Assembly (NCBI GenBank): GCA_938743325.2
Contig: OW568874.1
Location: 248,001 to 312,000, forward strand
Direction: 5' to 3'
DNA length: 64,000 nucleotides
DNA from: Pycnococcus provasolii
Taxonomy: Eukaryota > Chlorophyta > Pseudoscourfieldiophyceae > Pseudoscourfieldiales > Pycnococcaceae
Shown: positions 33,441 through 41,505 of the stretch, in pieces
Layout of the letters: every line of letters begins with the position of its first letter
Position numbering within the stretch: the stretch's first letter is position 1
Made by a program: the position numbers and the translations under genes
Notes under the pieces: generated by a model
The model's database searches: none
What the model was told of the DNA's origin: nothing
Seen by the model: the letters and a program-made list of their open reading frames with translations, nothing else

Positions 33441-35615
33441 ATGGGAAAGCGGAATAAGCGCGACGACGATAGCATGGACGACCAGTACTACAGCGACTAC
33501 GACAGTGACCGCGATGACGCTGTCGTGCGCGACCCGACGGCGCCGGCGCGTATGCGTGAGGATGACCAGGCCAAGCAGGAACCGAAACACGATCCGTGCT
33601 ACTACGATGACCAACCGCCGGTGCCTACATGCACGTCCTCGCTTGCCGCTGCTGCCCAGCCGAGGTCACGTGACCCCTTGTTCGTCAGTACGAATGGGTA
33701 CCTCACAAAGCCCTTTCCTGGGGAGAAGAACTTCGAAGAGAAGAAAAAGATGTGGGACGCGGCGGTGGCAGGCCACCTGGCAAAATTCCGCGATCCAAAC
33801 TCTTCGTTCTCGGCGGAGAAGCCTCTCGAGAAGTCGCGTGTCGCCGGAGAAGAGAAATACGTTTGCAAAATCTGCCGCAACGCTTTCTTCAAGGACCTCG
33901 CTTCACTATACCAGCACTGCGATAGCAAAAGTAGGCAGGGAAGTCCAGGCGAATGGCTCGATCTCCACGCCGCACTCGCGGAGCACATCGCCGTGGACCA
34001 CCTGGGCGCTAAGGTCAACGACCAGCGGGCTGTCTCCCTGCTGACTGTCGCAAAGACGCAGCGAGCGCAGTCGCTCGCAGAGAATGCCGCGGGTACATCG
34101 CGTGCACAAGGTTTCACATTGACGAAGCTCAACGAGATTCAGGGTGACGAACACGTCGGAGAAATTGCTTGGCCGCCAACAGTCGTGCTTGAGCACATAC
34201 CGAGGTTCATCAACGAGCAGAACAAGTTCGTCTCGCCGTTGGGCGGCAACAACGATCTGCGCACGGCTCTCGGCATCGGAGAAGCGGTCGGAAAAGAGGA
34301 GGACCACATAAGCTGCAAGCTCCTATACAACTTCCGTGGATTCACTGGTGTGGGTACCATCACCTTTCCGGCGACGTACAACGGATACACGCTTGCGATC
34401 AAGTTTTGTGATGACCACATGAAACGCAAGTACAAGCAGCACATGGGGTACGCGCAGAGCATGGGGCATGCGCAGATGGCGGCGGATGTGTCATACACGG
34501 CGCGACTCCTCACTGGCCCCGACTTACATGTTGACAGCTCATTCTTCCTGACTAATCGCCTGCCAAGAAAGGAAAGCCCCTTCAAAAGCCACACGCGCAT
34601 GGCACACGCCACCCTCTACAAAGAGCAAGATCGGCTCATGAAGCAGCGAGAGGCGCAGCGAGAGAAGCTCAACGAAGAGATGCAGGAGAAGTATGCGAAC
34701 AACATTGAGGTGCTCAACCGGGTGAACAGCGAATACGCCGAGAGAGTCAGCCTCGTCGAGAAGGAAAAGGACAAGCTCCTCCAGCAGCTCAAGGCTGAAG
34801 CCGACCGCAACCAACGCGAGCTCGAGAAAAAGATGGAAAAGGTCAAAATTGAGGCGGATCGCAGGATTGAAGGATTCAAGGAGAAGGATCACGCTGAGAA
34901 ACAAAGGATGATGGCGCTGGAAGACAAAGCCAAGTCTGCGGAGGAGATGGCAAAGACTTGGAAGGAGAAGGTTGCTGCAACGAAGTCGGAGGCAGAGATG
35001 ACACATGAGCTATTTACTAGCCTGTTCACTGAGAGCACGGAGAACAAAAAGAAACGCGGCGATTTTCTGAAACGAATCAACACCGAAGCTGCGCAGAGCA
35101 AGTTCGACGAAATCAGTCGCATGGTTCAGAAGGAGCACAAGCTACACATACGACGCGTGGGAGAAGTGCAGCAATCCACCGCAGAGGAAATGCTGGGAAT
35201 TATGCGCTCTAGGAATAGGACGATGGATGAGGAGGAAATTCAAATGGCAGTCTTTGAGGAAGTTTCGGAGCTCAACCAGCTCATGATCAAACCGGAATTT
35301 CGCCCTCTCAAGGTGACAACGACGATGGAACGTGGCCAGGAAGTGCCGGCGTACTCGATCAAGTACGACGACCCAGAACTTCAGAAGATCAAGGAGAAGT
35401 GGGGCGAGGAGATTATGTACCAGATCGCCGAGGAACGCCTGTACCTCGAGAAGGTTAACGCATCAGGGCAGTACGCTATGCATGTTGCGTGGGACGAGAA
35501 CAAGAAGGACATGATGGACGCCTTCGATGTAGCGCAAAAGCTCGTTGACATCGTCTACGAGCTTAAGGCTGAAATCGACAAGTTGAAATTGAAAAAGAGG
35601 AGCCGAGCGATCTAA
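33441..35615 (+). CDS. XS-domain zinc-finger coiled-coil protein (SGS3/FDM-like)
   Basis: 724 aa from the ATG at 33441 (MGKRNKRDDDSMDDQ). Acidic/basic N-terminus; a zf-XS-like finger around residues 140-190 (C142, C145, then H159/C160 and a later His pair in EHIAVDH); an XS-type RNA-binding domain about 240-345 starting with the diagnostic 'IAWPPTVVLEHIP' and including 'LLYNFRGFTGVGTITF'. A long coiled coil follows at about 395-545. The C-terminal ~120 residues are charged and do not show a clear XH domain. In land plants XS proteins (SGS3, IDN2/FDM) bind dsRNA in siRNA production and RNA-directed DNA methylation. Presence in an alga suggests a silencing or RNA-binding role (inference). Divergent from the DEAH helicase. 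Confidence 0.75.
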   Translation: MGKRNKRDDDSMDDQYYSDYDSDRDDAVVRDPTAPARMREDDQAKQEPKHDPCYYDDQPPVPTCTSSLAAAAQPRSRDPLFVSTNGYLTKPFPGEKNFEEKKKMWDAAVAGHLAKFRDPNSSFSAEKPLEKSRVAGEEKYVCKICRNAFFKDLASLYQHCDSKSRQGSPGEWLDLHAALAEHIAVDHLGAKVNDQRAVSLLTVAKTQRAQSLAENAAGTSRAQGFTLTKLNEIQGDEHVGEIAWPPTVVLEHIPRFINEQNKFVSPLGGNNDLRTALGIGEAVGKEEDHISCKLLYNFRGFTGVGTITFPATYNGYTLAIKFCDDHMKRKYKQHMGYAQSMGHAQMAADVSYTARLLTGPDLHVDSSFFLTNRLPRKESPFKSHTRMAHATLYKEQDRLMKQREAQREKLNEEMQEKYANNIEVLNRVNSEYAERVSLVEKEKDKLLQQLKAEADRNQRELEKKMEKVKIEADRRIEGFKEKDHAEKQRMMALEDKAKSAEEMAKTWKEKVAATKSEAEMTHELFTSLFTESTENKKKRGDFLKRINTEAAQSKFDEISRMVQKEHKLHIRRVGEVQQSTAEEMLGIMRSRNRTMDEEEIQMAVFEEVSELNQLMIKPEFRPLKVTTTMERGQEVPAYSIKYDDPELQKIKEKWGEEIMYQIAEERLYLEKVNASGQYAMHVAWDENKKDMMDAFDVAQKLVDIVYELKAEIDKLKLKKRSRAI

Positions 35616-36056
35616 TTCGCTTCACCATTTTTGTTGTTTTAATAATCACACCCTATGCACAAATTTCATTTTTCGTTTTTTTATTTCAAATTACATCACA
35701 CGGCTGTCTCGACGGCTGTCCCGACGGATGCTTCGTCTTTGCTGCCTCTCCGCGTCATCAATCACGAACGGAGACATTGCAGCGTAGTAGCTGGGTGTTG
35801 CGAACATTTCGCTTCGTCAGGTTGGCAATCAGCATCGGCGAATCGAGTCGATGTTGAAGGACCGTTGAACCTCATATGAACTGTTTGGCGATTGAATCGA
35901 GCCGCGACGTTTGCTGCTCGGTCAGGTGACTCGTCCGCATCATCATACGTATCGAGACCTGCACCAATCGTCCTCCGAGTTGCAAGTTTGGCGATGCACG
36001 GAAGTAGCGTTTCGACTCACCGTAGTCTGCGGGCCACTCTTCGTGTTTATACTTAT
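35616..36056. other. Spacer between convergent genes
   Basis: Tail-to-tail region between the XS gene and the NT-C2 gene, AT-richer near 35620-35700. Nothing else recognised. Confidence 0.5.
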
Positions 36057-38849
36057 TCAGCCAGTGCACCGAAGCACGCGCAATTCCATTTGAAGGCGGC
36101 GAAGGTCAGGCTCTAGACTGGACTCCGTGCTGCCACGTGCAACCTCCGCGAGCACGCTGCGAGCGGCATGCAGCTCGAGATAAGCGCACAAAGAACGCGC
36201 ACCAGCCGCGTCGCACGCTTCGTTTCGCCAGAACGATGCATCGTCATCAGCGGCGCCATTGCTCGAGAGTGATGTCTCTTCCGGGCACTTGTTCGGGAAG
36301 CGAATGCAATATGAACGAGAGCATCCCTCAAAGAGTCGACTGCCAAGCGTGTCCACGAGATATGCGGTTGATCCACCTTGCGTGAAGAACACGGTAAACC
36401 AGTGGTCATTCCATCCCGCAATGAAGCACGCTCCGCGTGGCGTAGAAGCACATGCTGAAGCGGCATCACGAAACATGGAGCGAACGTCGGGTGCTCCAGC
36501 AAGAAAGTCCGCAAGTGGTGTTTCGGGAGGGGGAGGAAGAAAGCCGACGAAGCTCTGTGCATGGTCAACTGCAAGGTCATATCCTGGTGGAAGCTCAAGC
36601 GGAGCAGTCTCCGTGCTCCCTCTCCGACCCTCGGCGCCGTGCACTGCCGGAGAGCCCACCTCTTCGGTTTGACCGTCCGCCTTGCCAGTTTCATCCTCGC
36701 CAGGATCAGTCGAACTTGCAGCGTCCACTTGCTTTGCGGGAGGTGGCGGTGCCTCAGCCATCGCACGCAGCGCCGACGATGCATCGTCGGCGAGCGTGTC
36801 ACCAGCTGTTGACGATTCTATCACTTTCGCGAGCGAACGGCGCGCCTCAAGTGCACTTTCTAGATCCAGGTGAAAGCCATGCTGGGCATGCTGTACTCTG
36901 ACTTCCTCCAACTGGCAAGCACCACGCCACCATCGTGAACCTGCAGCCACAACCGCGTCTAGCTCTCCTCGTGAGTGAGGCACACCTATGCCGCCTGGGT
37001 CGGAAAAGTCTGCTTTCGAATCCGCTCTAAGCCCGTAGCTCGCGTATGCCTCGGCGATTGCAACAGCAATGCATGCGCAGGCGCCGCTGCCTCCGACCGA
37101 CGCGCTCGTCTGGTCAAAGCTTCCAAGACGAGCCTCCACTGTCCACCGCCACTCCGTCGACTCTTCCTCGCTGGTTGACACGTGATCGTCGCTTTCGCCA
37201 TCTTTTCTTTCAGACATAATGGCACGCTCTCGTTCGGGCAAGACGAGTCGGATCCAGCCATCCTCGAGGCGCTCAGGCTTAGCCAACAGGCACTGCGCGA
37301 GTGCAGCCTTGCTAACGCGCAGGGGGGTGTCACCAGTAGATGGCGGGCATTCGAGATCTGCACTTTGCTCTTGTGGTGCTTGTGTCGGCGTTGAAGTCGA
37401 CGGATGCTTTGATTCACGTTCCGACGAATGCGCCGCCATGTCCAGCTCACGACTAGCCACAGTAAGTGTTTTGGAAATCATCTGAGCATTGCTCACTTGC
37501 TCCTCTTCCTCTCTGGCGAGCGCGTCGCGGCGCGCGGCGTCGCTGGCGTGGCTCTTCTCGCTGAGTGCAAGGGCGCGCGCCAGCTCATCGTTCTCCTTTT
37601 CCGCCCCTTCGTCCAGAAGCGCAATTTCAGCGGGTTTCTCGGCAACGCCATCAGATGACACCATGAGCGAGTGACTGGGAGGTGGGCTTATCTGCTCCTC
37701 TCGCGTGCATAAGCCACCAAGTTTCTTCAGAATGCCATCAGAAGATTTCTTCTTTTCAAGGCCACCGTCCTCTGGAACGCCGTTTACGATAACTTCGCCA
37801 GCAAGAGGCTCGGCATGACCACTGACGCTGACGTCCGCGTGAACGTTGTTTTTGTCGTTAAGGATTTCAGCCTCGTCTTCTGCACCGCCCAGATTGTCGT
37901 CGACAGAATTGCACGGATGGCTCTGAAGGTTGTAACCCACGGTTGAGTCACTTTGATCGTCCACGGCAGGTGCTGCCGCGACGAGCATCGCGCTAGCTTC
38001 ATCAACGACAACCTGAGCTGGCGAAGGTGCAGACGAGACGCTCGGGCTATCCTGCACTGTGACACAGCCGTCAACTTCGTCCTCGATACGTTTACGCGTT
38101 GAGGCAGTGGTGTCGTCGTCGCAGAGTGGATTGGACGCAAAGAGCGACATGTCCTCGCGCTGCTGATGCTGCTGCTGCTGCTGCTTTGCACCCCACCAGT
38201 TGAAGCACGTCACAGGCAGAGGTCGTGGCGGCACAGCCACTTTCACGGCAGCGGCGGCTTTTAGTCCTGGCCTTGTGCGCGCGATGTTAATGGAGACGTC
38301 AAGAAGAATGCGGTAGAGTCCACCACCGAGCGCAAGTTCCATACGTCGCGAGACGGCGCCCGAGTCGGCAACGATCGGCACAGGCGAGCCTGGTCGTGGG
38401 CTGCTCGGCATGATAGGCAGCGGCGAACACATCCGAGCAAGCGCGGCTATGTCGATGGTTGCGGGGGCACCACAGGCTAACCACTTGCGCTTTCTTCGAC
38501 CTCTGCGTCTCACGCGCAGCTCCACCTCAAAAGGTCGCGTGCTAATGTCGTCGGCGTTGTCCTCGTCTGGAAGGCGCAGCTTTCTTTCGACTGTAGAGTC
38601 CACGCGTGCGCTTCTGCTAGCTCTTGCACCATCGTGCATGCTTTCACACGACGCAGGAGCCATTCTCTGTGTTTTGTTCCTCCAGAGCCCGCCACGCCAG
38701 CGAACCTCGACGAGCACGTCGTCCTGTTTTCCCATTTCTTGTACGAGAGGTGGTGGCAGCTCGCGCACCGTGTGCACGTGCATCGCCACATGAAACGCGC
38801 CATATTTGGAGCGCGCGCCGCCAACGCTTTCTCCACGGCTTGTTCCCAT
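36057..38849 (-). CDS. NT-C2 (EEIG1/EHBP1-type) domain protein with plant-type C-terminal domain
   Basis: 930 aa from the ATG at 38849 (MGTSRGESVGGARSK); the open frame upstream has no other ATG. The N-terminal ~200 residues fit the NT-C2 membrane-binding fold: 'YGAFHVAMHVHTVRELPPP' then 'VLVEVRWRGGLWRNKTQR', 'RPFEVELRVRRRGRRKR' and 'LYRILLDVSINIARTRP'. A long, acidic, poorly conserved middle follows, with a Gln run and a helical block around 'ENDELARALALSEKSHA'. The C-terminal ~200 residues contain 'GACFIAGWNDHWFTVFF' and 'AYLVDTLGSRLFEGCSRSYC', closely like the tail of plant NT-C2 proteins such as Arabidopsis At3g11760 (from memory). NT-C2 proteins link membranes to the cytoskeleton or trafficking. 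The exact role is unknown. Confidence 0.75.
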   Translation of the reverse strand: MGTSRGESVGGARSKYGAFHVAMHVHTVRELPPPLVQEMGKQDDVLVEVRWRGGLWRNKTQRMAPASCESMHDGARASRSARVDSTVERKLRLPDEDNADDISTRPFEVELRVRRRGRRKRKWLACGAPATIDIAALARMCSPLPIMPSSPRPGSPVPIVADSGAVSRRMELALGGGLYRILLDVSINIARTRPGLKAAAAVKVAVPPRPLPVTCFNWWGAKQQQQQHQQREDMSLFASNPLCDDDTTASTRKRIEDEVDGCVTVQDSPSVSSAPSPAQVVVDEASAMLVAAAPAVDDQSDSTVGYNLQSHPCNSVDDNLGGAEDEAEILNDKNNVHADVSVSGHAEPLAGEVIVNGVPEDGGLEKKKSSDGILKKLGGLCTREEQISPPPSHSLMVSSDGVAEKPAEIALLDEGAEKENDELARALALSEKSHASDAARRDALAREEEEQVSNAQMISKTLTVASRELDMAAHSSERESKHPSTSTPTQAPQEQSADLECPPSTGDTPLRVSKAALAQCLLAKPERLEDGWIRLVLPERERAIMSERKDGESDDHVSTSEEESTEWRWTVEARLGSFDQTSASVGGSGACACIAVAIAEAYASYGLRADSKADFSDPGGIGVPHSRGELDAVVAAGSRWWRGACQLEEVRVQHAQHGFHLDLESALEARRSLAKVIESSTAGDTLADDASSALRAMAEAPPPPAKQVDAASSTDPGEDETGKADGQTEEVGSPAVHGAEGRRGSTETAPLELPPGYDLAVDHAQSFVGFLPPPPETPLADFLAGAPDVRSMFRDAASACASTPRGACFIAGWNDHWFTVFFTQGGSTAYLVDTLGSRLFEGCSRSYCIRFPNKCPEETSLSSNGAADDDASFWRNEACDAAGARSLCAYLELHAARSVLAEVARGSTESSLEPDLRRLQMELRVLRCTG

Positions 38850-40167
38850 GACTTCGCAGCGACGCTCAAAGCACAAAGAGGTCAACGCCAACGCCGCGGT
38901 TTCCCGGCCGAACTGTTGCCACAAACTTGACCTCTCTTCGACGACGAGCTCACGGCGAGGTTGAGCTGTGTGCGTGTTTGTGAAATGCAGACGACGCAGT
39001 CCTTCCTGGGCGCTTAGAAGGCCGCCACGTCGTCGTCGCCTGAGGTTGTCGCGGCCGCGCCAAAAGCAGCTCGCCCTAAAAACCTTTTTTTAAATAAAAG
39101 TTCGTAAGGGGTGTTGGGTTTCGATTCCACTCGCGCCGGGGGACGGAAGATGCGCAGATTGCGCGCGCTCCTTCGGCTTCGTTCGAACCAGGGGCCAATA
39201 CCCGACACTTGACATCACGCATAAGCTGGCGGAGGGGTCCATAACTGTTGCACGCCGTACCCGTCGAGGACGCAGGTTGTCGACCCACTTAACCTCGCCA
39301 CCTCGCATGCTGTGAGGCCTGTGGCCGCCCAATGCACACCGGCTGTGGAAGTGTGGAATAGGTGCCGATTGCTTTTATTAGCGCATTCCGCTATTCTTTT
39401 CACTCGCTCTTCAAGGGAGCCACGCCGCCGTTGGTTTTCCATACCTGTACCGGTACCTCTCAATCCAAAGCAGATCGCCGGATCCGCTGGTTTGCTAAAC
39501 CTTTACCTCTCGGACAGCCCCGAGGCGCGGGCGGACCGGACCGCATTGGAGAGGGGCGAACGAAGCACACCAGCACTGGTCACCACTCACCAGTTCACCA
39601 CAGGCTCGGTACGCTAGGTAGAACGGAGTGCTCCCTGGACTCGAATACTCGATGCCTGGACAGAGCTGATGGGCTTGAGCTTGCCAGAGAGCCGGAGTCG
39701 TGAGTGCGTGAGCGTGAGGGACGAACGAGCAGCGAAAGCCAAGGTAGGTAAGGTAAGGGTAGGGTAGGCTCAGCCGGGGCCGGGGGAGGAAAGGGGAGGG
39801 GAGGGAAGGAAAGGAAAGGAAAGGGGCCTCTCATCACCCGTCCCAGCCCCTCCCCTCCCAGCCCTCCTCGCCGACGACAGGTAAAGGTGTACTCGACGGC
39901 AAACAGCAAGCAACGCTCGCCATCAACGACTACCGAGTGGTGCCTGTGGACTCGTGAGAAGGGAGGAGGCGCCTCGTCTCTCCTGAGAAGAAAGAAAGAA
40001 CTTGCCACACACCTGCTCTTGTGCGTGTGTTGGACGCTCACACGTTAGACCTGCGTGCGACAAGTGGTGGGTGCAAGGCTTGGGTGAGTTACAGAAGGAA
40101 AAGATATCTAGCAAGCAAGAAGTGGCTGTGAGGAAACTCGTCGTGCTTTGAGGACTCAGGCACCGCA
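38850..40167. other. Divergent spacer, 1.3 kb
   Basis: Lies between the heads of the NT-C2 and EF-hand genes. No coding sequence supported. It contains AAAAGG/GGAAAG purine repeats (about 39785-39825) and GGTAAGG/GGGTAG units (about 39743-39768). A B-box-like 'TTTCGATTCCACTCG' at about 39119 lacks any cloverleaf upstream, so no tRNA is called. The last ~400 bases are likely leader of the EF-hand gene. Confidence 0.5.
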
Positions 40168-41232
40168 ATGTTTGCGCGCGGGCGAAGAGGGAAAATCAAT
40201 AAGAAGAAGGCGAAGGAGCCGATTAAGGAGGACTTCACGGATGATACGATACACATCTGCCGGCAGGCGTTCGACGCTTTCGACCTCGATAAGAGCGGTA
40301 GGATCTCGCGAGACGAGTTGCAGGCGTCGTTGCGCAGCCTTGGCTTAGTCCCGACAAACGAGGAGGTGCATCAGATGATGCTATCCGTTGCGCAGAAATA
40401 CAGGCCAGAATTGGAGTTTACGGAGCAGCGTCCACCCACGACCATCGGCTTCTTGGAGTTTTGCTCTGTTTGGGTGCACAGCCTGGAGGAGGCTGGTAAC
40501 GAGGAGAAGCTGTTGCGCGTGGCATTCAACTTTCTCGACCGCGACCACAGTGGCGCACTTGACCGCAGCGAGTTCGAGAGCATTCTGATGAACATTGGTG
40601 ACAAGCTGACGACGAACGAGGTAGACAAGTTCTTTAATATAGTCGACGACGACGGCAATGGCAGCATACGCTACGACGAGTTTCTGCAGCTACTTCTGTG
40701 CAAGGAAGACTCGGACCCGGAGCCGGGCGATGGCGACTTCCCGAACAATGTGCCGCCCGAAAGCCGCAGGTACCTCGAGCAGGTTAAAGACGGGAAGATA
40801 AGCAAGAACTTCGACCCTAAGTCAGAGTTCAAAGCGGCGGCGGATTTCGTGAAGAAGGAGGTTTCATTCGTGATGCACCTTGGCGGCGGGAGATACCTAA
40901 ACAGCGATATGGCGCAGAGGCTGACGCTCGCCGGATTCGACCTGGGCGAGGCAACGATGTCGAAAATGCAGACCGACGGGATAGCAGTCACGAACTCCTA
41001 CGCAGAGTACAAGCGGAGAATGAGCGAAAAAGCGCATGCTTCGGCGGAAGCGAAGAACGAAGAGAGATCGAGCGACGCGGCAAGCGCGCCACCCCGGGCG
41101 TCCGCCAAGGTGCACCCCGAGCCAGTGAGCGGGACGGCCGACGCCGCGGAGCCTGTACAGGACCCGACGACGCTGCCGGGTGCACCAAGCCACGTGAGCC
41201 CAAGGATAGAGCCGGCAGCCGACGCTTCATAG
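40168..41232 (+). CDS. Calmodulin/centrin-like EF-hand protein with C-terminal extension
   Basis: 354 aa from the ATG at 40168 (MFARGRRGKINKKKA). The basic N-terminus resembles centrins. Canonical calcium loops lie at 39-50 (DLDKSGRISRDE), 124-135 (DRDHSGALDRSE) and 160-171 (DDDGNGSIRYDE). The second hand (about 64-101) is degenerate, with an insertion and no calcium ligands. From residue 180 on there is a unique tail with a helical region and a Glu/Ala/Pro-rich low-complexity end. Calcium sensing is likely; the partner is unknown. It ends 273 bp from the convergent second EF-hand gene, but the two are not close paralogues. Confidence 0.85.
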   Translation: MFARGRRGKINKKKAKEPIKEDFTDDTIHICRQAFDAFDLDKSGRISRDELQASLRSLGLVPTNEEVHQMMLSVAQKYRPELEFTEQRPPTTIGFLEFCSVWVHSLEEAGNEEKLLRVAFNFLDRDHSGALDRSEFESILMNIGDKLTTNEVDKFFNIVDDDGNGSIRYDEFLQLLLCKEDSDPEPGDGDFPNNVPPESRRYLEQVKDGKISKNFDPKSEFKAAADFVKKEVSFVMHLGGGRYLNSDMAQRLTLAGFDLGEATMSKMQTDGIAVTNSYAEYKRRMSEKAHASAEAKNEERSSDAASAPPRASAKVHPEPVSGTADAAEPVQDPTTLPGAPSHVSPRIEPAADAS

Positions 41233-41505
41233 TCTAAGTTCGCTCATTCATTAATTGAACGTACTTTACTTTGTCCAAATGTCGCCCGTTCACACCATCG
41301 CCCAGTCAGCCCAGTCAGCAGCGTGTTTTTGTACACGGCGCTGGTGATTTCAAAGCTGCTATCAGGCCGCTTTTCGTGTGCGTCCGGCGGGAGAGCTCCA
41401 CTCGCGCTTGTTGTCATAGTTGTCGAGATTATGGGGATGAGAGTCGGCCTAAAGCTGTAAGGAATTTTGATATACAAAAAACGTCGAGCGTTTGTTTACT
41501 TGGTA

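Noticed and set aside
39105-39145. tRNA B-box-like sequence (TTTCGATTCCACTCG)
   Set aside because: No acceptor stem, D-arm or anticodon arm can be placed around it.
39312-40041. Several 100-150 codon frames in the spacer before the EF-hand gene
   Set aside because: Low-complexity translations arising from purine-rich repeats; no conserved motif.
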